Shown here piece after piece: positions 35,523 through 49,400 of a DNA stretch of 64,000 nucleotides. The first letter of the stretch is position 1. Each line of letters begins with the position of its first letter. The DNA comes from Ascaris suum (Eukaryota; Nematoda; Chromadorea; Rhabditida; Ascarididae). The stretch spans positions 5,812,366 to 5,876,365 of the forward strand of contig CM024170.1 in the NCBI GenBank assembly GCA_013433145.1, in the 5' to 3' direction. The notes under the pieces were generated by a model. That model did not search any database and was not told where the DNA came from. It worked only from the letters and a program-made list of their open reading frames with translations. A program made the position numbers and the translations under genes.

Positions 35523-36503
35523 AGAGACCGGACAGCGCTTAGATAATTACTCTGGTGGAGGTAGGAGGAGAGCTGATTTTTAGGTTCTGAAACACCAACA
35601 CCAATTATAGAGGTCTCTTCTCACGATTCCGAATAGGCCGACTTATGATAGATCTCTTCACAAGAAATACTTTCCTAATGAGAGGAAGTATGCCCTTATA
35701 AGCTCTTTGCATCCGCACAAAATTGGTCGGGCATATGTGGTCAAAGAAATCGAGTTTGCTCTCTTATTCTGAAATAACTGATGGTACTTCCTCAGGAGGA
35801 CTTGAAAGTTATAAATACAATGTGTGCCTGACTCTAATAGTCAGACAATTTCATTGCAGCGAGCTAATTTTTGCAAAGTGTGGAAAACGCATTGTGTCGA
35901 AGTTGTTGACCTTTGTGCATCTATGCGTCTGTTTAGCGTCTATCTGGCCGGCAGGCTTAATTCATTAACCACGCAAACTGCCACCACTAAACTCAACAAG
36001 CACAACTGATTTTCTAAAACGCTCTCCCAGCTTTGATTTCGCAACGATTCAGCAGGCCGTGCTTGAAAGTTCAATAAATTCTGCCGTCAGATTTGTTCTG
36101 CTACCGAAGTTCGATTATTTTTTGACAAAGTCTGCCAGTTAAAATTTTGTTAAACGCCTTTTCGAACGTCAAAACATCAGCGTTCACAGTCGAAACGGGG
36201 CTCCGATGCTTTCTTAGCTTATCTTCCATTCGGTCATTTCAGTTCTTATCGCTCGCTCAGGTAGCCGAATTTTATATCTTGCATCTTTATGTATATTCCT
36301 CGTGTCGTTTGCATTCAGAAAGTATGAGTCGACGATGTGTCACGACACTACATGGAAGAATGTCTAGAAGCTCTCCATTATGCTGCATTCATCCTCCGCC
36401 TGCAGTTTCCGCCTACGTTTGTTTCTTCCAGTGTGCAATATTACCTCGCAAGTTGAGGCTGAGCCAATCACGTGCGTAACGTTTCAGCTGAGAGAGTCGA
36501 GGC

Positions 36504-36515
36504 GGGGGGGGGGGG
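36504..36515. repeat. poly(G) run, 12 nt
   Basis: Uninterrupted G run followed by more G clusters (CTGGGGAAGAGGAG). Confidence 0.85.
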
Positions 36516-38669
36516 CTGGGGAAGAGGAGCGGTGGGTGGATCCGCATCCGTCATCTTCCAGTACTTCGCATTATTTATCATAATTTCTCTGACAGGTCCT
36601 TTACTGATCAGTCGCATCTTTATTGGACAAGTGTGAATGAACGTCGACGAAGAAACCAGTTTCAATCTATTATTCGGGATAATACGCAAAATTTATTGGT
36701 GCTTTTATAAGTTTTGGAAGTTTATTTGTGTGAGGGGTGACTGCAAGAGGGTAGTTCCGTCTTTCTTTATGCGACAGCTTTGATCTAGGAGCCACTGAAC
36801 TCATGGCTATATGAGTTGGTGATACAGCATTCACGCAAACTTTAAAAGCAATCATTCGCATTGAAATATAAACAAAGATTTACATGCATTTCATATCAGT
36901 CGGTCTACAACGAAAGGAATCGCTTGTACGCTTTCATATAAACAATTGCGTTAAATAACATATTAAGGCTTTGTCTGTAATCTCTTGGTTTCCAAAAATG
37001 GGCTAGTCAAGTGGGCGAAATGCAAAAGTGCATTGTTCCGGCTTCCCAGTTTGTTTGTCTCTCAAGCTACAATGTTGTATTCTCCAGTAATGAAAAACAC
37101 TCCATTGTTTTTTTTCGACGGCTTGTTGTAAATCCGGCGAAAGTATTCATGAGTGGGTATGATTCTTGTGATTCTTGTTCCCTTTAAATTATAACTAGGT
37201 ACTGGCGGTGCCCGGTGGAAGAAACCGACCATTCCCTCCCCCGTACTCCTCAACACGCTGTGATAATACGCATCGAATCCTACTCGTACGAGAGGGCAAT
37301 AATCGAAAGCAATTTTCATAAAACATCGGTTTCGAACAAAAATTTGGCCCCACGATGATAGCGCATACTTCATGATCCACGAAATTCACGGTCTCTTGCA
37401 TAACTTATGCACGAGTGTATGCTACCTATCTATCAAGCACTTTTGAGTCGCATCCGCCCCTCCCCTCCCCGCAAAAAACTGGCAGTAATGAAATCTGGAA
37501 TGCTTGATTATTGTTTACAATATACGCATAGAGCCATAATTACACTGCACCGTGAAATCTCATCATCCGGCCAAGTATAGTTACGTGTCTATCATAGATC
37601 AGAGTGATCATGCAAAGAAGTGGGAAACGAACGAGTTGATCGCACAGTCAAAGTCATATCAGCAAAAGGTTTATCTTCAGGATCCGTCGTAAACGATGGG
37701 CCGATATAATATCATATATTCTTGATTATAAATACGACGATTAAAAAGTTACCAACATTTTTATTAGTGAGGGAAAACTACTGAGATAGGACTATTTGTT
37801 TCGAAAATTTTGGCAGTATACAGCAAGCGATAAGAACATTTTATCTAATTGGGAGGGGAGGGGTTACTATGAGGGAAGCTTGGTTTCCCTGAAGCGGTCT
37901 ACTGGTATCTTTTAAAGGCTTCACGTTAAATTAGTCAGTAATAAAATAAGCGGAACGTTCTATGGCCATAACAAGGACAATATCCAGCAATAACCAGCGA
38001 AAAAAACGTATGATTTCGATGGTGACGATTATCTGAAACTCTGGTTGCACGGCTTCATCGCAGCTTAGTTTCTCCAACATGCTGGCCAATGTTCAGCGTT
38101 GAATGTTTAGCTCCTGGTTGAAAATGTCGTTCACAATTCATTATCGTCACCCCCCGAAGTTAACTATCGGAAAATACCGAAAAACACACGTCCAGCCAGT
38201 GTACGCATGCATATTCCATGACTTAAAGAGACTGTTTAAAGTGATCGAAATTCGGACTAATTCTGAGCACCTGAGTTTTATACGTTCTTACGTGTTAATG
38301 CTTAACTGATCCTTTTCACTGTTCTTTTTCTGTACTTGTATATTCTCGGTCGGTTTGCCGTGTGAGGCGGATGGGAGTGTGGGGGGAGGGGGGAGGATGG
38401 GAGGAGGGGGAATTAGTTCCGGTGGACTCGTCTACACCGCGCAGTCGTTGCTCCCTGTATGCACATTGTTGCTGCTGCGAACAACTGTACATCAATGCCA
38501 CACAGAGTGTTCACACCCTTAGCATGATGATTCCTTTTCAGCTGTTGGATGAATGTCGATCTTCCAGTCGTCTGCAAAACCTGACGTCCTTGTGGCAACT
38601 TCACCGTTCACAATATTTCCCCTGCAAATTTGATCTGACATGGAGGGCACATTGGCGATTTTAACTTGA

Positions 38670-38742
38670 GGCCCTGTGGCCCAATGGATAAGGCGTCGGA
38701 CTTCGGATCCGAAGATTGCAGGTTCGAGTCCTGCCAGGGTCG
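38670..38742 (+). tRNA. tRNA-Arg (anticodon TCG)
   Basis: A 73-nt cloverleaf. Acceptor stem GGCCCTG/CAGGGTC has one G-U pair. The D arm GCCCAATGGATAAGGC differs by one base from the other copies. Anticodon and T arms are identical to the copy at 12919. A TTTT terminator follows within about 8 nt. Any protein frame through it is an artefact. Confidence 0.97.
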
Positions 38743-40254
38743 AAACGTTTTCCAACGCAATTACTGAGGGCTACGACAGTACAAGTGTTTGCCAATTATC
38801 CAGGTGCTACGTACGGGAGCAGTGCAACTGCGCGAGTGAAGGAATGAGCAGTCGTTTGAGCAAAAATGATCGCGCGTCGTATCGTGCAGTTGAAGTCGTG
38901 CAAGTGCTCGGAATTTCATGGTACTAGGTGGGCAAACGGGTTCAAGGCTATTTTCTTCCGGGACGCATAAATATTGATTAGAAGGAATGAAAATGCTGCC
39001 GCTCTTTCTTCTTTTGTTTTTTTTTTTGTTTCGAGAGGGACCTCTACATAAGAAAATTTCCTAATAAGTGGAGAAATTTCTGCTTTTGCAAATCTCTGCA
39101 CGACGCTCTTCTCTCTGCTTTTTAAAATCCTGTGGTCATAGGTTTCTTGACCAACACCCCATCAACATTGACCATAGATTGATGGGAGCAATTTGGTCTT
39201 CACAAAGCATAACAGGACGATGTATGTGAGGCGGGTGTCATCGGAGAAGCAACCGCAATTCAAGTGAAGCACAGTGGAAACGACCGAGCGCCATGGGAAA
39301 AACTTATGGCTCAAGACCATCTTCTTCGGAAGGGTTTTCTTTTCAAGAGTGGGTTACAATGGTGGTTAATTAGTTACTAAATGCGAGCGATACTCAACAT
39401 TTAAGACTCCACTCAGCGTGGATGATGAAATTTGTTGACTTATTCAGTAGACTCAAAAATTAGTTATAAACTTGTCGAAAAAAATTCATAACTCAGTTTT
39501 TACCGATATGCATTAGCGCTTTCCTAACTGTGACGCAATAAACTTGAGGAAGTTTTTTGTGCAGTGGGTAATCGATACGACAAGATTTTATCTCTCGATC
39601 AGTCGTTATTTTTCTTCATCTTTGGCAATGACCGAATTAATTCCGGACCATAATAAATCGGTTTTGCATCCGATAACTTGTGGATTGATTTGTTCGATAT
39701 TAGACAACAGGCTGTGGCCTATGTGGTTCTGTGGAGAATAACGTTGATGTGCTATCGAGGAAACATAATGCTGGCACGCTTTAAAAGCGAGGTAGTTTCC
39801 GTTACAAACTGGTTATTCATTTCATTTCTGCAACCGAAATTAGTAGTGATGAAATTGCGTGGTCTAGGTGTTGTCAGTCGCAGGTAGACCCCCAGTGAAT
39901 CAATGAGAAGATAGGATGAGATAACAGATAAACGGAAGGCAAGACTGGCTTCTACCGTGTCTCATACGGTACCTATTAACGAAGGTTTCGTTGATTGCCT
40001 AAGTTGCGAGGGTTGTCGACAGTGCTCGCTGTGGAGGAGGAGCGACTGGCGGGATGGATGCTGGGCTGCTGAAAGATGATCCAATCGGAACGCTTTGCTT
40101 TCTTTTGGACATCGCCTAGAGACATATTTTAAGCAGATTTTTCGAAGCACTCCAAATGTCCTTATTTTGTTTCGAGCATGACTTTCAAAACTGAATCATG
40201 AACAAGCAATTGTACCATTTTGAGCAAAACTGATCGATCGAATTGGTCAACCAG
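38743..40254. other. spacer between two tRNA genes; no supported gene
   Basis: About 1.5 kb with no exon I can support. The flanks of the two tRNAs do not resemble each other, so the tRNA copies did not arise from a recent large tandem duplication. Confidence 0.5.
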
Positions 40255-40327
40255 GGCCTTGTGGCCTAATGGATAAGGCGTCGGACTTCGGATCCGAAGA
40301 TTGCAGGTTCGAGTCCTGCCAGGGTCG
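40255..40327 (+). tRNA. tRNA-Arg (anticodon TCG)
   Basis: A 73-nt cloverleaf. Acceptor stem GGCCTTG/CAGGGTC contains two G-U pairs. D, anticodon and T arms match the copy at 12919. A TTTT terminator starts about 3 nt after the discriminator G. Confidence 0.97.
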
Positions 40328-41284
40328 GAATTTTGTGTAACGCAATGAATAAAATGTGCAGAGAACTGTGATGATCTTGATAACTGTGTGTTGTGCTCTC
40401 ACAGTCAACTGCCCAGAGCTTTTCACAGCCGGGTTAGGAGATCGGTGGTGCTGCTAAAGACTTTCAAAATAGGATTTCGAGCTCGTAGAAGTTCCGAAGT
40501 ACGCGTAAACAATAATTCCTCAGGGCATGAAGTTCACATTCAAAGCTGAATAGTCCAATAAAACGTGATATCATATGCTTCATCCGCCATTCTATGCAAC
40601 GAAAATGTTTGTTTAAGCAAAATGTGAAATTGAATGGTGAGTCTTTGTAGACAATGACTCAAATGAAGAGAATGAAATTAATGTGCGCCGTAGGTTCAGC
40701 ATGGACGGATTTTGTGAACGTTTGAGTGCAGACCGACAAAAAATGCTTTTACTAATAAATTGCCGGACATTTTTCGAGTCTTTGCTTAAACGCCTTCAAA
40801 GAAGTACCTAGGTCTCATAAATCTCCTTCACACGAAATAGCACTTAACTATTAACTACATAAACGTTTAGAAGGAAACTTTGTTTGCAGAAAGGACATTC
40901 CGTCCTCCAACACCTCTCATAAAAGCCTACAGGGCTTGGTCTCAAAATTTCATCTAAATTTGCCTAGGAGACTATCCATTATGCTGAGCACAGAAATCAA
41001 GTTTGCCTTCCGCGAGCCTACCATTCAGACCCTCTGCACTCCGGAGTACCGCATGCAGTGGTAGCAACTGAGGCACATCCAGTGTACCTAACCACACATC
41101 CGCACTCCAAATATTCTTGGTAGCGACAGTCGCTCGCCAGCAACTTTCCCCGCATAGCTGCTTTCTACCTTTTGCAATAGCTGTGGGCCTGTTGTCACAA
41201 GGTAGTACCGTGCAGTGTGGTAGTACTTGCATAACCCTGTACTCCTTGCGGGAAGCGAACTAAGCTGTCGCACGACTTGAGCTA
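40328..41284. other. no supported gene; possible upstream part of the LINE remnant
   Basis: Minus-strand frames at 40972-41232 and 41088-41321 lie antisense to the LINE region and have no domain. Earlier reverse-transcriptase sequence may lie between about 40880 and 41284, but I could not recognise it. Confidence 0.4.
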
Positions 41285-42072
<788 letters not shown>

Positions 42073-44243
42073 GTCCCTTTCGCCATTAGAATCAGTATTG
42101 AACAGTCAGCAACACTCCTCTGCCATCAGGTAGTTCTATCCTATTCCACTAATAATCACTTAAAGAATTTCGTGGATCGTGCAAAATGCACACAATTGCC
42201 ATCAGTCGAGTGCCTCCTAGGGCCTTCGGGAACTCCCGTCACTCATCATGGGGGCTGCAATGATAGATGGCTCCATGATCTTGTTGCAGAAAACTTTTAC
42301 TGTGGAGTTTTCTCATGATGACCCCTTCTATACGTTCCTGTGTTACATTGTTTAGTTCTATCCTTTGATGTAACTTTACTACTGTTTACGCATGTCACAC
42401 GCGAAATTTTAATTCATTCTAGTATGTTATGCATGGCTACATTCAGCGATTTCATCATGTTCTGAACTCACCCCTTTAAGCCCATAGACATACGATCCGA
42501 CTCAAGGCTGTCGTAATGTTTGTTTTAGCAGGAAAGTTGAATTGATATTCGTGTTCTACATGTTGACTAACATCTCTGGTCAAGTTCTAGTGTAGTTCTG
42601 GTGCCAAGACTTCATACTCCTAGATGGGACTCCATGATGCCTATTCGCTAAACAACTTCAGAAGAGTTCTTGTTTCATTTAAAAATTTTCTGACTTATTC
42701 AACAACATAAGAGTCCGCGCAGAAACGCGAGTGAGCAGGAAGCGTAAGGTCTTAAAATGAAGTTGTCTGCTCGTGTCTTTTTTAGCTTATGGGAAATAGG
42801 GTAGCTGCGAATCGGTTTTAAGCCAGCTTAGTTACGAGATGAATTTGAAAACCAAATGTGAAAATTCGGAACTCCGATCAACACGTGGAAAATGCTAATG
42901 AATGAGCTCGATGTGGCATTGAGTTCCAGAAAATTGCATAGAGTTTTGCTGCCATTTAGCAGTTAAAAGCGAGTTCAAGAACCAGCGGTCCGCGGCTCCA
43001 GTCCCATTGGGTTGCTGTAATTTTCGCTATCATCGCTCTGTCTCTTCAGCCTTTTTGAGATGAGTGAGAGGTAGAATGGGTGATGGAAGGGGGATGGAAA
43101 TCCTTCCTCGTTATCAGTAAGCAGAGTGGCGGGCTCTACTTTCTAAATTTCGCGCTCGAAGCGACAACCGAACTCTGGTTTGGTTTTCCATGGATGGCAT
43201 ATCGCGGAATTTCTTCACGCCATATACGCCATTCTCAGAAGTGAACTGCTTTGAATGCGAAATAAACACTGAACAGCGTACGTGAAACAGCCAAAAGATT
43301 CCTCATAGAAGTGTCCAACAATGACAACATTCAATTAGGTTTTTATTTCCACACTCAAGTGATATTATGTGCGAGAAGGCACTATAAAGTGGGCAATGAG
43401 AGTGGCGGGGACGGGGGGAGGGGGAAGAGAGGAAGGTGAAGTGCTGTTTGATGACAATGAGGAAGATGACTTTAAAGCATGAAGAGGGAAATGACCCCCT
43501 CTACCCAATTACGAAAGAGGAAATGCCACCCCTGTTGTGGTATCGTCAGATACCACGTTTAAGGACCTCGTAAGGTTTGTTGTGAGCAAATGTACTAACC
43601 GAACTGCTCGGTTTGTTGGTGCAAACGTTCCTCTTCCTTCAGGTTGATGATGGTATGGCAAATTCTGCTCTGAGCCATTACACTCCCCTCTTCGATCGTT
43701 CTAAGCACACGTTCCGTCCTGTACCTCAATGATTAACTCAGAACGAAAAACCGTTAAACACAAACTATGAGCGCTTTTATCGGCTTGAAATGATTCTAAA
43801 TCAGAACACTTAAAAGTTTTGTTTATACTGAAAGAAGAAATTATATAAATATGGAAAATTATTAAAAAGTTCGGAAGACGAGTATCGAAAAAGAGATGAA
43901 ACCGCAGAACTTCTATTCTAGCAAATAATTTAAGAAGAATGATTGAATAATTAAGTCTGGAAAAAATCATCCGAGTTAGCCGATGTAGCTGATGATATCG
44001 GTAAATCGATTAAAAACTGACATTCATCTCACTTAGTATGCAGTAAATTTAAAAAATTGAAGAGTTTCAGCGTTCCACTTAAAGTTTTTGTTGTATTCGC
44101 TAATTTGGATGAATCGATTACGAGTTTATGAGGCAACTCCTTAATAGATGTGTTCTTTTCCGTGTTTATGTGGAATGATCTTCCCGATTGATTACAGATC
44201 ACTCGAAAAAGAAGCCCATCACTTTCCACTTTTTTCTATACAG
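42073..44243. other. no supported gene
   Basis: Includes a G-rich patch at 43395-43440. The minus-strand frame at 43701-43970 and the one at 44029-44229 have no domain. Confidence 0.4.
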
Positions 44244-44637
44244 GCTATTTCGTGACCTTGAATTTAATGGACGTTTCGGTGCGCGAAATTTGCATATGCA
44301 TGACGCATTTCAAGAGCAAAAATTCTTCATAATGAGCAGCATTCGCTCGGACCTGCTAATTCCGGACACTCGAATGCCAACGCCAGTGCAAAAACACCTT
44401 TCCTTGTGTGCTGAATTCAGCGTACATCGCTATATATTGATGAAACTAAGCTAAAATTTGGACAATGTAGCCAATGATTCTCCTATCCAATTCCTAAAAT
44501 GTCTCGAAAGTTTTCTCCACCATTCTATCATGAACATACGCTTTGTGCGAACCAAATTCATTGCAGTTGGATTTCAAGAAAGTTTTTTCGTCTTGTCACA
44601 GACAGTGATCTATGCAAATCTAAGCCTAAGCCCAAAC
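44244..44637 (+). CDS. candidate exon or broken exon with one in-frame stop
   Basis: A strong acceptor (CACTTTTTTCTATACAG) opens a frame of 69 codons (LFRDLEFNGRFGARNLHMHD, then MSSIRSDLLIPDTRMPTPVQ) to TAA at 44452-44454. The same frame resumes at once and stays open for 61 codons (FLKCLESFLHHSIMNIRF...) to an excellent donor, CCAAAC|GTGAGTAAT, in phase 0. Either the first part is a terminal exon, a short intron removes the stop (I found no well-matched donor in the right phase), or one nonsense change has broken the exon. No family is recognised. Confidence 0.33.
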
Positions 44638-45240
44638 GTGAGTAATATTTTTTCTCGAAGCGAAACAATGATTGGCGTTTTTGCAGCAAGATTACAAGCT
44701 GGAAAATGAAGAAATTAATATTCTTCTTTTATATATCAGTATTCAATTATCTACTCAATAGACAATTTCCTGCATGTTGACAACCTCATTCAATGCAGTG
44801 AGTCGAATTTTTCGATATTGGATAGTGGCAAGCTGTAGTAGGCCGGTTTATATTGTATTTCTTGACATCACGTAAGACGAATTGATATTTGAGGTGAATT
44901 ATCGGTTATTTATCCTGTGATGTTGTTGAATTGCAAAAAAATACACTTTTCGGCCTTGTAAACTTGAAAGTTCGCCTATTCTTTAAAAGAAGATTAGGCT
45001 CGGTGATGCACCGTTTTATAAATATCTGATTGCAGACGACCCCAAAAATTCATGAATGCTTCTTAGAAGCGCTTAATCGTTATTTAAAGGATTCGACGAT
45101 TTTTCAACAAAATTGCTCACAAATCGTTGAGAAGATGCGACATTATTACAGCATTGTGAATAATTTAAAACGTAATGCTGTATCGGTTAATTAGAAGCGA
45201 TTCTTGGAAGCGTCTGCATGCTTCCGACTGCAATCACCAC

Positions 45241-45282
45241 ACGTCATATGCAGAAAACAAGTGCACCGACTGCATATGACGT
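45241..45282. repeat. short perfect hairpin, 13-bp arms
   Basis: ACGTCATATGCAG (45241-45253) and CTGCATATGACGT (45270-45282) are exact reverse complements separated by 16 nt. Confidence 0.9.
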
Positions 45283-45395
45283 CAAGCTTTAATTGCTATT
45301 GCATTCAACACGCGTTGATAAAATCGTCTAAAGTCGCTCTCCTTCACATGTAGTGCATCTTTAGATTGACGTAACACCGCACCGTTAGGTTGGTC

Positions 45396-45482
45396 TGAAC
45401 TTTCTGGAAGTGTTTTCGGCAAGTTGGTATAAACTTTCCGAAAGTATTTCGGATAGGTTCATGTCAGCTTTCTAGAAGTATT
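45396..45482 (+). repeat. degenerate tandem repeat, about three 33-nt units
   Basis: The motif AACTTTCTGGAAGTGTTTTC recurs as AACTTTCCGAAAGTATTTC and AGCTTTCTAGAAGTATTTA at about 33-nt spacing. Confidence 0.65.
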
Positions 45483-46251
45483 TATTACGCCTTCTGTTTG
45501 CCTATGAAATAGCAGTGATTAAAAAATCGAAAAGAAATAAGAGACCTTGCTCCCCGAAATGCTTTCTTCATGTGCATAGATTCGGTGCAATCACCATATT
45601 TTTACTCTCATGTTATTCCCTTAATACCTTCTACCCAGAGGCAGATTCATTTTTAGAACAAGAGAAAATATAGGGCTATTATTTGTGGATATTCATTAAA
45701 AGTGTGCACGCAGAGTCGTTAATATATGACGAAAACTGCAAAAGTTCGAAATTTACGTGAAGCATTCAAGCGGTAGAGCATTTGTTGACATTCGTGCAAC
45801 ATTTCCGCATTCCACATAATCTGCACTTTTCCAGAATTTTGCTGCACTTTTCTGCTGCAGAGTGTAGCCACCAAACAACAAAAAGAGATAAATTCAGCGT
45901 GAGTTATAGAACACCTTTTAAAGTTGTTCTTGGCTTTATTGGCAGTGAAAATTTGTTCACTAAATCTTCAAGCATTACCACATCAGTGTGGTGTTTAATA
46001 GGGAAAATCTCATCTCAACTTTCCGTTAGATGTGTGGAAAGCCACTTTACATCCACTAGATCAAATATAAGACCGCAGAATGAATTAGCTGCTTTGTTCC
46101 CATCATAATAGAAGATTCTTTTTGTGTTCTTGATTAAAAGGCTCCAACAAAAACCATTCCCAAAAATATGCTTTGGCATCGCCATTTAATCCACTATTTT
46201 TTTGCTTATTTACAAAACCTCGCTTTAAATACCTCAATATGCAAAAAATAC

Positions 46252-46419
46252 CCATGAAGTATACTGATAAGACTGTTCGTGAAGGTTTTCCTGACTGTTG
46301 CAGTCGCTCGTGCAGCCCTTTCAACGATGTCATCAGCGAGTTGATCCAGCCGGTTGTCCATTTCAGGCTGCTGTGATAAAATCTGCTCAAGCAGCTGTGC
46401 AAATGAGACAACCATCCTT
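46252..46419 (-). CDS. candidate exon encoding an amphipathic helix, minus strand
   Basis: On the minus strand an acceptor-like CCCCTTACTAG is followed by AAGG ATG (ATG at 46415-46413) and an open frame: MVVSFAQLLEQILSQQPEMD, then NRLDQLADDIVERAARATAT. A donor-like CATGG|GTATTT ends it near 46252. The peptide is strongly helical with a heptad-like pattern, and its codons are G/C-ending compared with the flanks. It could be a first exon. A second minus frame (46103-46411) overlaps. No family is recognised. Confidence 0.35.
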
Positions 46420-49400
46420 CTAGTAAGGGGAATATAAACTGAGTAATATTGAAAAATAAAATTCCTTCAGAAGAGAATGAAATATTTTAATTTACGATCG
46501 CAAAAATTACGTATTACAATTAACTTATTGCCTATTTGTTATAGGTGGGAACAGAAATGATATTGCATTGATGAACTCCGCAGATGCAAGCATGCAAAGC
46601 GCGTAAACATGAGGGGGACTACGAATGCAGTGTAATCATCTGGGATGAACGTATCAAAAGCAGCGATGAGGTTTCTGATTGAAGAAACTTCTAGAGTGTG
46701 GTAAATCTCTTTTGATTCAGTAGAGGGTAAGAGATATTTGCGATAAGTACACATCATTCATAAGTAAACGCGAGGTGAGCGGGTCGACGGATCATAACAG
46801 CACTCCTCTTCTTCTCGAGATTGGCGGGTCGGTGGATCTTAAGGAAAGCCCTCTTCCTCTATGCTCTATTCGATAACGCTCCAACAACTCTCATTTACGT
46901 TGCAGGGAACATATCAGTTATTTTGTTTATAGGAAGGAGATGTTTATATGAAGCGCTTAGAGCGCGATGTCTCCACCAAGAACAACAATTGAAAAGAAAT
47001 GTGCAGAATTCGTGATGCAAGAAATATGACGTTCTCAAAAGAGAGAAAACTACTTTGAATGATACACACGTATCGAAAATGAACTTTCTCGTTTCTTGTC
47101 TTACAAAACAAGTTGGGAAACAAGAGCAAGATGCGGCATTCATAAAATCTGGAAATGTCACGTACGGTATGCGTTTTGCAATTTTCACTTCAAGGGTTGT
47201 CTCCCAGTGATCCCCCAAAGATGAGGTTGCACGGGATTCAACGCGTTATGCTAGGTTGCACGATTCTACTTCACATCTCGCGATCTGCGCGAACTATGCA
47301 CCAGCAAGGGGGGAATATGGTCGAAGCACCGAAGTACACCGAAATAAATCGTAAAATAATATAAGATCTTCTCTCGCCAGGTTATCTATGAATTAAAAAT
47401 AAGTAGGACCTGCAAAATTATATGGTGTTTCTAATCTACTCCACGATAGGTGATTTGTTGCTTTGTTATAGTGACGGTGTTTTTTATGAAATGTATATTC
47501 ATTGAGCTATACGGTAACGAAGTCAACGACGCACTCGTATTGTTGCTATGTTGTATGTGATATGGCCTCAATTTTGAATGTGCCAACAGTTTTGTGCATA
47601 TCGAGATTAAAATGGCAACGATAATTGCATAATTTGCCTAAACGCATTTACTATAAAATTGCAACTTCCATTAGTAATTCATAACATCGATTCCTTATAG
47701 GAAGTAATCCATTGCTTTGTACTATTATAAAGTGAGAAAGCTCGTTCTGCTTATCACACAACCGGGAAAGAATTATACAGCAGATGTTCATTTATTGCAA
47801 ACTGTCATGATTTAAACAAGCAGAAAAACGGGCCAGAGGATCTGGCATGATGTGCGCTTTCGTATTTCTTCTCCCAGCCAAGCAATTTACAGGCTGCAAA
47901 CAAATAAAAATTGTGCAAAATAGTGCCTCTATGTCTGAATTAACTTAACTACTAACATAAATATTCTACAAGAATTTGTCCTTTGCTGCTCGACCATTTC
48001 ATGCAGCTTTCTCCTGAAATGGAACCTTGCTTTAGGGTTATAGGAACCAAGTCAGTCGCAGAAGGCAGTACTGAAACATATCACGGCATCAGGTGAGGCG
48101 CAGAGAAAAACACTGAGTGAAAAAGTGTTGAAATTTCCAAGGAAAAAAAAACATCAATTTCGTTGACAAATTTAGCGCAAAGAAGTTTTACACAAAAATC
48201 GCCCACTTCGCCCCTTCGACACAGATATATCGTGGATCGCCTCCCTTTGCCCTCAAATTTTGCACGAGCTCATTACAAGCCGACGTTTGCGTATGGTGCG
48301 CATGCATAACTGTTTGTGTGATAATTAATTTATGACCAAATGGAAGCGAACACAGATTCTAGGGGCACATTCGAAATCCCATTCAACTTTTGACCTGACA
48401 TAATGAGTTTAAGACCTATGTTTAAGATCTCCAACTTCTTACTTCGAAAGACCGCTTCTAGGAACTGTTGACACCTAAAGGTTCATAATGGCTAAAGAAT
48501 TCCCGCACTCATCTTCTGAATACGACCAAGGTTCAGATATCGTGCGTTTGACACAGCCTTGCTGCACTTGCCAATCCCTCCATTCACTCCCTCGCTCGAT
48601 TCTGTCGCTCATTCTTATCATATACACTTCGAGCTGCCACACGAGCGAGCATATGCAGATGTTCGGGTAGGCGCGACTCAAGTGCGCGGTCCCCAGAAAT
48701 ATACGACGATTGGAGAGATTAGAGGTATGAGGTATGATTGGCGAATGTCGTGAAGTGCTCGAACTAGTCGTTAATGAGGGCTGCACGCACCAGGTTTAAT
48801 TAGTGTGAGGGCATATCGATCTGCTATTAGCGGTGCGATATTGGGTCGAAATGTTCCGCTCTCTCATTCCCTCCCAAAACCTCTATTCCACCTCTGCTGC
48901 ACTACTTCATCACCGTTTTTCAGACGCTGCATTTAGCGGTTAGTATGAATCTGAGAGAAAAATTGACGGAAACTTCCAACAACAAGCACTCCGGTGTAAA
49001 CGGCTGAATTTTAAATAAAACAGTCCCTATCTTTTGAGTTTCTGGGGATCTTTCGTTGTGTTCCCTTTCCCCACTCCTCCTCCCCCTAACCGCTAACTAC
49101 TCCAACGCCTGAAGCATCTTAAGTGCTCTTCTGAAATTGGTTCAGAATTTTCCATATACCGTTTTCCAGAATTATCACCGTTTCGGACGGATATTGACGG
49201 CGAAGATTCCCTACGGTCTTATAGAATTTTCGCATTAAATTTCAAATGTGGCAATCTATGCACACAGCCGTGTTAGGGAAGGAAGTAGTGAGCAATAAAT
49301 TTAAAAGTTGGCCGAGAGGCAAAAAATCGGAGCACTAAGTCGATGGTCGGCGATCTCAATATTAGTTCACTCCCGAGACGAATCGTAAGATATCACTAGA

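Larger units (their letters stand above)
32259..38669. other. no supported gene; G/C homopolymer tracts
   Basis: About 6.4 kb without a convincing exon. The frames listed by length (33731-34027, 35723-35968, 36147-36479, 37062-37373 minus) have no domains. The stretch holds three of the window's long G or C runs and several purine- or pyrimidine-rich patches (35505-35570, 38375-38412). Confidence 0.4.
44638..46251. other. no supported gene; short repeats
   Basis: Holds the hairpin at 45241-45282 and the degenerate tandem repeat at 45396-45482. The long plus frame at 45782-46108 lies antisense to an equally open minus frame with a single stop; neither has a domain. Confidence 0.4.

Noticed and set aside
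36440..36480. Resemblance of ATTACCTCGCAAGTTGAGG to the nematode SL1 leader
   Set aside because: The match has gaps, the donor after the leader is missing and no Sm-binding site or snRNA fold follows.
38676..38927. 83-codon frame starting MAQWIRRRTSDPKIAG
   Set aside because: Its first part is the tRNA-Arg gene read as protein.
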